This document shows, piece after piece, positions 1-6,594 of a stretch of DNA of 32,301 bases. A program made the translations under genes and the position numbers. Source of the DNA: Clostridia bacterium (GTDB lineage: Bacteria > Bacillota > Clostridia > Oscillospirales > CAG-272); assembly GCA_017407225.1 (NCBI GenBank), contig JAFQWY010000179.1, positions 1 through 32,301 on the forward strand. The letters run 5' to 3'. Numbering within the stretch: the first letter of the stretch is position 1; every line of letters starts with the position of its first letter. The notes under the pieces are model-generated. The model made no database searches. It was not told where the DNA came from and saw only the letters and a program-made list of their open reading frames with translations.

Positions 1-234
1 CTCCATATTTTCGGCAATATCGTCCCGGTGGATCTTCTCCAGCTCCGTGCCCAGATAAGCCTCGGGCAGGATGTAGTCGTAGGAGGACGGATGCTCGCCG
101 ATTCTCTGTACGCATTCCTCCCAGTATTCGGGCTGGGACGTGAACTGGTCGCAGGCGATGACCGCCCATTCTTCGTGATGATCCTTCGGTAAGAGGATTC
201 TCGCGGGACAGAAAATGTTTCTATAATTATTCAT
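1..234 (-). CDS. DUF1015 family protein, N-terminal part (gene runs off the window)
   Basis: Reading the minus strand from the ATG at 234 gives 78 codons open to the window edge. The protein begins MNNYRNIFCPARILLP and contains CDQFTSQPEYWEE followed by ILPEAYLG. These segments are typical of the start of DUF1015 proteins, a conserved bacterial family with no established biochemical role. An AAGGA ribosome-binding site lies about 15 bases upstream, and a near-perfect sigma-A promoter stands at 279-307. The gene diverges from the aspartokinase gene. Only the first part is visible, so the total length and any C-terminal domain are unknown. The family assignment is from pattern recognition and is fairly secure; the function is not known. 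Confidence 0.8.
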   Translation of the reverse strand, partial: MNNYRNIFCPARILLPKDHHEEWAVIACDQFTSQPEYWEECVQRIGEHPSSYDYILPEAYLGTELEKIHRDDIAENME

Positions 235-278
235 GATTTTCACCGAATCCTTTCATGCTGTGGCGGAAATACTTGTAT

Positions 279-307
279 ATTATACACGCCGCCCGAAATT
301 TTGTCAA
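279..307 (-). promoter_or_regulatory. sigma-A promoter for the DUF1015 gene
   Basis: On the minus strand a perfect TTGACA (302-307) and a perfect TATAAT (279-284) are separated by exactly 17 bases, about 45 bases upstream of the ATG at 234. It points away from the aspartokinase promoter at 349-377, so the two are divergent. Confidence 0.85.
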
Positions 308-348
308 CAGAATCTGCATGATTATTCGATTTATTTTTCAAAAAATCA

Positions 349-377
349 TTGACAAATTCACATTTATACCATATTAT
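349..377 (+). promoter_or_regulatory. sigma-A promoter for the aspartokinase transcript
   Basis: TTGACA at 349-354 and TATTAT at 372-377 are separated by 17 bases. The predicted transcription start near 384 would give a leader of about 365 nt before the aspartokinase start codon. Confidence 0.8.
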
Positions 378-383
378 ATAGAG

Positions 384-749
384 AGGCAGTTTTTCTTAGT
401 GCCGGTGTTCGGCTGACAGTGATTTCGATTTCGTGAAATTGTCGGCTTGTCCGTCCTGCTGCTCTGATGCTGCACTTATTATGCGCCCCCGGCGTTCAAA
501 GCGCAAAGTCCGCCTGTGTGTCCCCGTGAGCAGTGCATCAGAAATCACAACTGCAGCTGATCCGGGTTCCAAGGGTTCACCCTTGGCCGGGGTGATTCAC
601 AAGAGGGCTGCGGTCAGTCCTCTTGTGCGCCCCACGCGCAGTGGCCCCCGACGAAGGGCTTCGTTCAATATTATTATTTGATAAACAAAGCAAAAATCAC
701 AAAACAAAGCAAAAAATTTAAGTTAAAATACATTCCGAGGTTGATAATC
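384..749 (+). other. long structured leader before aspartokinase
   Basis: About 365 nt lie between the promoter at 349-377 and the GTG at 750, with no convincing gene. A 7-bp helix pairs 464-470 (CTGATGC) with 535-541 (GCATCAG) and closes a domain. GCCG/CGGC can pair near 401-413. Positions 569-644 hold three further perfect hairpins that belong to a dispersed repeat. Positions 680-735 are A-rich. An aspartokinase leader of this size suggests control by attenuation or a riboswitch, but I do not recognise lysine-riboswitch or T-box core motifs, so its role is open. Confidence 0.5.
569..644 (-). repeat. three-hairpin dispersed repeat, copy 1
   Basis: Read on the minus strand, the order is as follows. 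Hairpin 1 is CCAC-TGCGC-GTGG (632-644). Hairpin 2 has a CACAAGAGG/CCTCTTGTG stem (598-606 with 619-627). Then come GAATC and CCGGC boxes. Hairpin 3 has a 7-bp stem and 4-nt loop (569-575 with 580-586). The same order with different stem bases is found on the plus strand at 2592-2672, so this is one of a family of structured repeats. It lies inside the aspartokinase leader. Confidence 0.7.
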
Positions 750-2084
750 GTGGACATTCAAAATGCAAATCTCAAAGTCGTAAAATTCGGCGGCAGCTCC
801 CTTGCGGACGCGGAACATTTCAAGATGGTCGCCGACATCATTCATGCCGATCCCGCCCGCTGCTATGTGGTTCCCTCCGCTCCCGGCAAGCGCTTCTCCG
901 CAGACACCAAGGTCACCGATATGCTCTACGAATGCTACAATGTTGCGGCGTCCGGCGGCGATATCGACGAGGTCTTCGGCAAGGTCTGTGAACGCTATAA
1001 CCTGATCATCGACGGGCTGGGCATGGACTATGATCTGACCGAGGAATTCAACCACATCAAGTGGGCAATCCTGCACCACGCCGGACGGGACTACGCTGCC
1101 AGCCGCGGCGAATACCTGAACGGTCTGGTTCTGGCAAAGTACCTGGGCTTTGACTTCATCGACCCCGCACACTATGTCCGCTTCTTCGACAACGGCGTGT
1201 TCGATGCCGAAACCTCCAACACCCTGCTGGCGGAAGAGCTGAAGAATCACAGAACCGGCGTGGTTCCCGGCTTCTACGGCTCCATGCCCAACGGCACCAT
1301 CCGCACCTTCTCCCGCGGCGGCTCCGACATCACCGGCTCCGTGGTTGCCCGTGCGGTCTGTGCGGATCTGTACGAAAACTGGACGGACGTCAGCGGCTTC
1401 CTGATGGCCGACCCCAGAATCGTGGAGGATCCCAAGCCCATCAAGTTCATCACCTACCGTGAACTGCGCGAGCTGTCCTACATGGGCGCCGGCGTGCTTC
1501 ACGAAGATGCCATCTTCCCCGTGCGCTACGCGGGCATCCCGATCAACATCCGCAATACCAACCGTCCTAAGGATGAAGGCACCATGATCGTTCCCCACAC
1601 CGATGTGTACGATACCGAAAATATCATCACCGGAGTAGCGGGCAAGAAGGGCTTCACCATCATCAACATCGAAAAGGCCATGATGAACGCGGAAACCGGC
1701 TTCGGACGGAAGGTTCTGGAAGTGATCGAGCATGAAAATATCTCCTTCGAGCACCTGCCCTCCGGCATCGACACCATGTGCGTCATCCTGAGCACCGCCG
1801 AAATCGACTCCTGCCGCGAACGTCTCATCAGCCGCATCCAGGCCACCGTGGAACCCGATTCCATCACCACCGAAGACGGTCTGGCACTCATCGCCGTTGT
1901 GGGCCGCGCCATGGTCAAATCCAAGGGCACCGCAGTCCGCGTGTTCAAGGCAGCCGCAAACGCAGGCGTGAACATCCGCATGATCGACCAGGGCTCCTCC
2001 GAGCTGAACATCATCATCGGTGTGGATGCTTCCGACTTTGAAAAGACTCTGCAGGCGATCTACGCAGAATTCGTCCGCTGGTAA
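750..2084 (+). CDS. aspartate kinase (aspartokinase)
   Basis: Phosphorylates aspartate in the first step of lysine, threonine and methionine synthesis (EC 2.7.2.4); cytosolic. The 444-residue protein starts MDIQNANLKVVKFGGSSLADAEHF. The kinase motif KFGGSS is at residues 12-17, and FSRGGSD, typical of the amino acid kinase fold, is at about 187-193. NWTDVSGFLMADPRIV follows. Two ACT-type regulatory segments lie at about 296-360 and 375-440. I chose the GTG at 750 because GAGG at 737-740 is correctly spaced and family members start just before KVVKFGGSS. An in-frame ATG at 678 would add 24 lysine-rich residues inside the leader and is unlikely. It is a monofunctional enzyme with no homoserine dehydrogenase domain. 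Its paralogue type, and so its feedback effector, cannot be decided here. Confidence 0.95.
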   Translation: MDIQNANLKVVKFGGSSLADAEHFKMVADIIHADPARCYVVPSAPGKRFSADTKVTDMLYECYNVAASGGDIDEVFGKVCERYNLIIDGLGMDYDLTEEFNHIKWAILHHAGRDYAASRGEYLNGLVLAKYLGFDFIDPAHYVRFFDNGVFDAETSNTLLAEELKNHRTGVVPGFYGSMPNGTIRTFSRGGSDITGSVVARAVCADLYENWTDVSGFLMADPRIVEDPKPIKFITYRELRELSYMGAGVLHEDAIFPVRYAGIPINIRNTNRPKDEGTMIVPHTDVYDTENIITGVAGKKGFTIINIEKAMMNAETGFGRKVLEVIEHENISFEHLPSGIDTMCVILSTAEIDSCRERLISRIQATVEPDSITTEDGLALIAVVGRAMVKSKGTAVRVFKAAANAGVNIRMIDQGSSELNIIIGVDASDFEKTLQAIYAEFVRW

Positions 2085-2103
2085 ACCGCATCTGAATACA
2101 AAA

Positions 2104-2134
2104 AAGAGAGGTGTTGTCATAACCCCTCTCTTTC
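2104..2134. terminator. bidirectional terminator between aspartokinase and the HIT gene
   Basis: AAAGAGAGG (2104-2112) pairs perfectly with CCTCTCTTT (2126-2134) around a 13-nt loop. Read on the minus strand the stem runs into a T tract, which makes a strong terminator for the HIT gene. On the plus strand the U-rich tail is shorter, but it should still serve the aspartokinase transcript. Confidence 0.8.
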
Positions 2135-2146
2135 GGATTTTCCGCC

Positions 2147-2497
2147 TTATGCCTTGGGCAGAACGGTCACGGGCAGCTTGGTACCGCCGAGGATGTGGAA
2201 GTGCAGGTGGAAGACGGTCTGTCCGGCATCCGCACCGCAGTTGGAGATCACGCGGTAGCCGTTCTCACAGCCGCCCAGACGTGCGATTTCCGGGATTTTC
2301 GCAAAAATCTTTGCCGCGATGCCGCTGTTTTCCGCCGTGATTTCGTCCATGGATCCGATGTGCTCCCTGGGGATCACCAGAACGTGGCAGGGTGCCTCGG
2401 GGTTGATGTCACGGAACGCCAGCATGTCGTCGTCTTCGTAAACCTTCGCGGACGGAATGTCCCCCGCAATGATCTTGCAGAATAAGCAGTTTTCCAT
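2147..2497 (-). CDS. HIT family protein (HinT-like purine nucleoside phosphoramidase)
   Basis: A 116-residue histidine triad protein, the usual length of bacterial HinT. It begins MENCLFCKIIAGDIPSAKVYEDDD. The CxxC pair (C4, C7) is the common zinc-binding start of the family. The middle carries HVLVIPREH, and the catalytic histidine triad HLHFH is at residues 97-101, with H99 and H101 in the active centre. Family members hydrolyse nucleoside 5'-phosphoramidates or acyl-AMP in the cytosol; the natural substrate here is unknown. The start is supported by AAGGAGC before the ATG. The gene is convergent with aspartokinase and shares its terminator. Confidence 0.93.
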   Translation of the reverse strand: MENCLFCKIIAGDIPSAKVYEDDDMLAFRDINPEAPCHVLVIPREHIGSMDEITAENSGIAAKIFAKIPEIARLGGCENGYRVISNCGADAGQTVFHLHFHILGGTKLPVTVLPKA

Positions 2498-2878
2498 ATT
2501 TGTTGCTCCTTTTTATTTTTATAAAGATTATTTCTGGAAACCAAAACTTTGTCCCAACAGCTACTGTTTCACTATTTCTATTAATCATTATCCTCCTGCG
2601 CGGAGGGCGCACAAGGATCCTCGAGCCGGACCCTTGTGAATCCCGGCTTCAACGAACCTACGGTTCTTTGAAATCTCCCTTAATGGTCCGCGAGGTGTTC
2701 ATCTTCGATGAAACCTACGTCGTTCGCTTGTGCAGCTGTCATCAAACCGATCGGATGATGGTCAGAAAAACTGGATTCACTCCTTAAAAACGCCTGCGGC
2801 GCATGAGAATTGAGTTCAAACTGTGTTTACCACCCCATTTTACCACACCATCACAGAAAAATCAAGGATTTCATTCAT
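2498..2878. other. gene-free interval with structured repeats
   Basis: This 381-bp stretch between the divergent HIT and amidohydrolase genes holds no convincing gene. It starts with an AT-rich segment upstream of the HIT gene. Next comes repeat copy 2 at 2592-2672. After that are a small hairpin at 2698-2712 (TTCAT-CTTCG-ATGAA) and a CCGATCGG palindrome near 2749-2756 flanked by TCATC/GATGA. I see no clear sigma-A promoter for the amidohydrolase. Confidence 0.5.
2592..2672 (+). repeat. three-hairpin dispersed repeat, copy 2
   Basis: Same order as copy 1 but on the opposite strand. Hairpin 1 is CCTCC-TGCGC-GGAGG (2592-2606). Hairpin 2 has stem CACAAGG/CCTTGTG (2610-2616 with 2632-2638). GAATC and CCGGC boxes follow. 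Hairpin 3 has GAACC-TAC-GGTTC at its tip, extended by TTCAA/TTGAA (2648-2672). The TGCGC loop, the GGGCGCACAAG junction and GAATC match copy 1, while the stem bases differ in a pairing-preserving way. Confidence 0.7.
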
Positions 2879-3694
2879 ATGACCAAAGTATTTGATATTC
2901 ACACCCATACCTACCCCGAAGCCATTGCCGAGAAGGCGTGCGTGAATCTGGGGAAGTTCTACGATTTCATCGTGGAAGGCGAAGGAACCTATGCCCATCT
3001 GGAATCCCAGGCGGCGGAAAACAACGTGGGCGGATACCTGCTGTTCTCCGTCTGCACCAATGCCCATCAGGTACAGAAGGTCAACTCCTCCATCGCGTCC
3101 CTTGCCGAGCTGTCCAGATCCCACGGATTCAGAACCGTGGGCTACGCCGGAATGCATCAGGATTTCCCCGATTTCAGAGGGGAGCTGGAACGGTGCCGTG
3201 AGATCGGTCTCCGCGGCGTGAAGATCCATCCCGACATTCAGGGCGTGGACATCAACGACCCCAGACTGATGCCCCTGTACGAAATCATGGAGGAAATGGA
3301 CTTCCCCCTGTACCTGCACATGGGCGACAACAGACCCCAGTACCGCTTCTCCGAGGCGAAAAAGCTGGCGGAGGTTCTTGACCGGTTCCCCAGACTCCGC
3401 GCCGTGGCGGCTCATCTCAGCGGCTATATGTCATGGGACGACGGTATCAAATACCTCGCCGGACGGGAGAACGTCATGTACGACACCTCCTCCGCGCTGT
3501 GGGCCATGACTCCCGGAAAGGCATTCGATATCATCCATAAGCTGGGCACGAAGAACGTCATGTTCGGCACCGATTACCCCGTGAAGAATACCCGGGAGGA
3601 GCTGGTGCGGTTCCACGCCATCGGTCTGACCGAAGAAGAAGAAGCGGACATCCTGTGGAACAATGCCGTGCGCTTCCTCGGAATTGAGGAGTGA
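2879..3694 (+). CDS. amidohydrolase family (Amidohydro_2-like) metal-dependent hydrolase
   Basis: A 271-residue TIM-barrel hydrolase with no signal peptide. Metal-binding positions are visible in order: HTH (H8, H10), GVKIHPDIQG, LYLHMGD, VAAHLSG and FGTDYP near the C-terminus, which carries the catalytic aspartate. This pattern matches the Amidohydro_2 branch that includes uronate isomerase-like and decarboxylase-like enzymes. The substrate cannot be told from sequence alone. The ATG at 2879 is preceded by AAGGA at 2864-2868 and is the natural start before FDIHTHT. An upstream in-frame ATG-like start at 2810 would add an unlikely 23-residue leader. The FkbM gene starts 2 bases after this stop, so the two are translationally coupled. 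Confidence 0.88.
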   Translation: MTKVFDIHTHTYPEAIAEKACVNLGKFYDFIVEGEGTYAHLESQAAENNVGGYLLFSVCTNAHQVQKVNSSIASLAELSRSHGFRTVGYAGMHQDFPDFRGELERCREIGLRGVKIHPDIQGVDINDPRLMPLYEIMEEMDFPLYLHMGDNRPQYRFSEAKKLAEVLDRFPRLRAVAAHLSGYMSWDDGIKYLAGRENVMYDTSSALWAMTPGKAFDIIHKLGTKNVMFGTDYPVKNTREELVRFHAIGLTEEEEADILWNNAVRFLGIEE

Positions 3695-3696
3695 GT

Positions 3697-4764
3697 ATGC
3701 ACACCGATCTCACAAGCCTCTGGGACGATCTTGCGGCGCAGGACAAACCGGTATTCCTCTACGGCACCGGAAACGGCGGCGACAAAATCATCGCGGCTCT
3801 GGAGAAGTACGGCGTACAGCTCACCGGAATCTTCGCCTCCGACGGATTCGTCCGTGACCGGGAATTCCACGGAATGAAGGTGCGTGCCTACTCCGATGTG
3901 CGGGAGGAATACGGCGACGATATCACTGTGCTTCTCGCCTTCGGCACCACGCTCCCCGATGTGCGTGCGTTCATTGAGCTGCTTGACGAGCGCCACGATC
4001 TCCGCATCCCCGATGTGCCCCTCTACGGCGGCGAGCTGTTCGACCGTGCGTATTTCGATGCACACCGGGACGATCTGATCCGCTGCCGCAAGCTGCTTTC
4101 CGATGAGGAATCCCGGCTGGTTTTCGATGACTGCGTCGCCTTCCGCCTGACCGGACGGCTGAAATATCTCTCCCGGACCCAGTCCTTTGCACAGTCCGTC
4201 GCTTCCCTCTTCGGCGGCAGACAGTACGGTACCGTCATCGACGGCGGCGCATTCAGGGGGGATTCCACCTCCGATCTGGCACAGCTTTGCCCGGAAAAAA
4301 TCATCGCGGTGGAGGCGGATCCGAAGACTTACCTGAAGCTGTGCGCCTACGGGGAGACGGAATCCCGATGCACCGTGGAAGGGGTGAACGCCGCTCTGTG
4401 GAACGCCGACGGGGTGCTGGAATATACCTCCTCCGGAAGCCGGGGATCGGGCGAGTCGGGCAGAAACCGCCGCTCAAAGGTTACGTCGGTCAACTCCGTC
4501 ACCCTTGACTCCCTGTGCCGCCATATCCGCGCCGGCCTGATCAAGCTGGATATCGAGGGCGCGGAATGGGAAGCTCTGGACGGCGGCGAGAGGGTGATTC
4601 TCCGGGATCAGCCCGACATGGCCGTGTCCCTGTACCACCGCACCGACGACGTATGGGCGCTCTGTGACCGGATTCACGGCCTGCTTCCCCGTCATAAGCT
4701 GTACATGAGACGGCCCGACTGCATCCCCTTCTGGGATCTTGTGGTCTTTGCCGTGAAAGGCTGA
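3697..4764 (+). CDS. FkbM family methyltransferase with N-terminal nucleotide-binding-like domain
   Basis: A 355-residue two-part protein. The N-terminal ~110 residues have VFLYGTGNGGDKII (residues 19-32), a glycine-rich loop like the Rossmann-type domains found before sugar-modifying enzymes. The C-terminal half is an FkbM-type SAM-dependent methyltransferase, with VIDGGAFRGD at about 179-188 for SAM binding and IKLDIEGAEWEALDGG at about 282-297. FkbM enzymes usually O-methylate polyketides, saccharides or other small molecules; the acceptor here is unknown. The ATG at 3697 has GAGGAG five bases upstream; a GTG at 3691 is a weaker alternative. It forms a two-gene operon with the amidohydrolase and ends at a strong terminator. 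Confidence 0.88.
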   Translation: MHTDLTSLWDDLAAQDKPVFLYGTGNGGDKIIAALEKYGVQLTGIFASDGFVRDREFHGMKVRAYSDVREEYGDDITVLLAFGTTLPDVRAFIELLDERHDLRIPDVPLYGGELFDRAYFDAHRDDLIRCRKLLSDEESRLVFDDCVAFRLTGRLKYLSRTQSFAQSVASLFGGRQYGTVIDGGAFRGDSTSDLAQLCPEKIIAVEADPKTYLKLCAYGETESRCTVEGVNAALWNADGVLEYTSSGSRGSGESGRNRRSKVTSVNSVTLDSLCRHIRAGLIKLDIEGAEWEALDGGERVILRDQPDMAVSLYHRTDDVWALCDRIHGLLPRHKLYMRRPDCIPFWDLVVFAVKG

Positions 4765-4770
4765 CTATAA

Positions 4771-4829
4771 CACAAATGAAAAAACGTGCATCCGCCGGAA
4801 TAATCCGGTCTGACGCACGTTTTTTTGTG
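4771..4829. terminator. strong bidirectional terminator
   Basis: An A-rich arm ending ACGTGC (4779-4789) pairs with GCACGT plus a run of seven T (4815-4826). CACAAA/TTTGTG extends the base of the stem. An inner CCGGA-ATAA-TCCGG hairpin (4795-4808) caps it. It lies between convergent genes and terminates both the FkbM operon (plus) and the ABC exporter operon (minus). Confidence 0.9.
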
Positions 4830-4836
4830 TTTCGGT

Positions 4837-6591
4837 TTATCTGCCTGCGAACTGGCTGTTCCAGAGCTCGGAATAGAATCCGCCGGCGTGAACCAGATCG
4901 TCGTGGCTGCCCTTTTCGATGATCCGGCCTTCCTTCATGACCAGGATGCAGTCGGCCTCCCGGATGGTGGAGAGGCGGTGGGCAACGATGAAGGAGGTTC
5001 GTCCCTTCATCAGCGCGGCGAAGGCGTTCTGGATTTTCAGCTCGGTTCGGGTGTCGATGGAGGAGGTGGCTTCGTCCAGAATCAGCATGGGCGGAATGGC
5101 AAGCATGACCCGCGCAATGCACAGAAGCTGCCGCTGACCTGCGGAAAGTGCGCCGCCGTCGTCGCTGATCACCGTGTCGTACCCCTTGGGCAGACGTCGG
5201 ATGAAGCTGTGGGCATGAGCCGCTTTCGCCGCCGCGATCACTTCCTCTTCGGTGGCTTCCCGTCCCATTTTAATGTTGTCCCGGACGGTTCCCTTCATCA
5301 TCCATGTATCCTGCAGAACCATGCCGTAGGTGCCGTGGAGGGAGTCGCGCTTCGCATCCCGGATATCGCATCCGTCGATGGAAATGGAGCCGCCGTTCAC
5401 GTCATAGAACCGCATGAGCAGGTTGATGATGGTGGTTTTGCCGCATCCGGTGGGGCCTACAATCGCCACACGCTGACCGGGCTTGACGGAGAGGTTCAGA
5501 TCCCGGATCAGCTCCTTCTCGGGGGTATAGGAGAAATCCACGCCGGAAATCTCCACGCTTCCCTTCACGCCGTCGAGGGTCTTTGCATCCGCTTTGTCGG
5601 GGGTGTAGGTGGGTTCGTCGATCAGCTCGAAGATCCGCTCCGCACAGGCGAGGGCGTTCTGCAGCTCGGTGATGACCCCGGAGATTTCGTTGAAGGGCTT
5701 GGTATACTGGTTGGCATAGGCGAGGAAGCTGGTCAGTCCGCCCACGGTCATGGAGCCGGACACCGCCGCCAATGCCCCGGTCAGTGCTACCGCCGCGTAC
5801 ACCACGTTGTTGATGAACCGTGTGGAGGGATTGGTGATGGAGGAGAAGAAGATGGCGCGGAGAGCACATTTGTCCAGCCGTTCGTTAATTTCGTCAAACT
5901 GCTCCAGCATCTCGTCTTCCCGGGAGAATGCGCGGACAACGGGCTGACCGCCCACGCATTCGTTGATGACGGAGGTCAGCTCGGCGTTGGTTTCGGAGCG
6001 CAGCTTGAACATGGAGAAGGTGCGCCTGGCAATGAATGCCGCCACGAACAGGGACAGAGGGGTCAGCACCACCACCACCAGCGTGATGCCGGGATGGATG
6101 GTCAGCATGAACACGAGGGTGCAGACGATGGTGACCACGCCGGAGAAGAACTGGGTGAAGCCCAGCAGCAGACCGTCGGCAAACTGGTCCACGTCGGAGA
6201 TGACCTTGCTGACCGTGGCACCGTGGGGATGGGAATCCACATAGGACAGGGGCAGATGGGTCAGGGTATCAAAGGCATCCCGGCGAACGTCGCAGATGAC
6301 GGAGTAGGTGATTCGGTTGCTGATGAAATTCATGATCCACTGGAGCACGCCGCAGAGAGCCGCGGAAATCCCGATCTTCACCAGATTGTCGGCGATGATG
6401 TCGAATTTCACGCTCTCCTTCCCGATCATGGCGTCAATGGCGCGTCCGCAGAGGATGGGGATGTAGAGGGACAGCACAACGGTTGCCCCTGCCAGAAGCA
6501 CGGTGAGAATCAGGAGGGGGATGTACCGCTTCAAATAGGTGAGAAGGCGTCCCCATGTGTCTTTTCTGATGGAAGTTCTGTTCTTTGCCAT
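4837..6591 (-). CDS. ABC exporter half-transporter, permease plus ATPase (second subunit of a heterodimer)
   Basis: A 584-residue half-transporter with an N-terminal six-helix membrane domain (about residues 15-320) fused to an ATPase domain. Walker A GPTGCGKT is at about 378-385, the Q-loop is MVLQDTWMMKG, and the signature is LSAGQ (about 480), altered from LSGGQ. Walker B LILDEATSS (about 502) has the catalytic glutamate, and the H-loop is IVAHRLS (about 534). It is partnered by the adjacent 573-residue subunit. In heterodimeric exporters of the LmrCD/BmrCD/TM287-288 type, this subunit's Walker sites plus the partner's SGGQ make the one active ATP site. The substrate may be a drug, lipid or peptide; this is not decidable. 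It starts 3 bases after the upstream gene, with AAGGAGG in that gene's last codons. Confidence 0.93.
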   Translation of the reverse strand: MAKNRTSIRKDTWGRLLTYLKRYIPLLILTVLLAGATVVLSLYIPILCGRAIDAMIGKESVKFDIIADNLVKIGISAALCGVLQWIMNFISNRITYSVICDVRRDAFDTLTHLPLSYVDSHPHGATVSKVISDVDQFADGLLLGFTQFFSGVVTIVCTLVFMLTIHPGITLVVVVLTPLSLFVAAFIARRTFSMFKLRSETNAELTSVINECVGGQPVVRAFSREDEMLEQFDEINERLDKCALRAIFFSSITNPSTRFINNVVYAAVALTGALAAVSGSMTVGGLTSFLAYANQYTKPFNEISGVITELQNALACAERIFELIDEPTYTPDKADAKTLDGVKGSVEISGVDFSYTPEKELIRDLNLSVKPGQRVAIVGPTGCGKTTIINLLMRFYDVNGGSISIDGCDIRDAKRDSLHGTYGMVLQDTWMMKGTVRDNIKMGREATEEEVIAAAKAAHAHSFIRRLPKGYDTVISDDGGALSAGQRQLLCIARVMLAIPPMLILDEATSSIDTRTELKIQNAFAALMKGRTSFIVAHRLSTIREADCILVMKEGRIIEKGSHDDLVHAGGFYSELWNSQFAGR

Positions 6592-6594
6592 GGT

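Noticed and set aside
433..681. An 82-codon open frame in the aspartokinase leader
   Set aside because: It has no good ribosome-binding site and is made largely of hairpin-forming repeat sequence; there is no protein-like pattern.
384..749. Lysine riboswitch or T-box before aspartokinase
   Set aside because: Expected by analogy, but I could not find the conserved core motifs of either, so I only call a structured leader.
723..2120. A 465-codon open frame on the minus strand
   Set aside because: It is antisense to aspartokinase; its composition (many Asp, Gly, His, Val) is the mirror of the real gene.
2500..2787. A 95-codon open frame before the amidohydrolase
   Set aside because: It is encoded by AT-rich promoter DNA and repeat copy 2, with no family resemblance.
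2810..2878. Upstream start for the amidohydrolase adding 23 residues
   Set aside because: The added segment is not like the family, and the ATG at 2879 has a well-placed AAGGA and directly precedes FDIHTHT.
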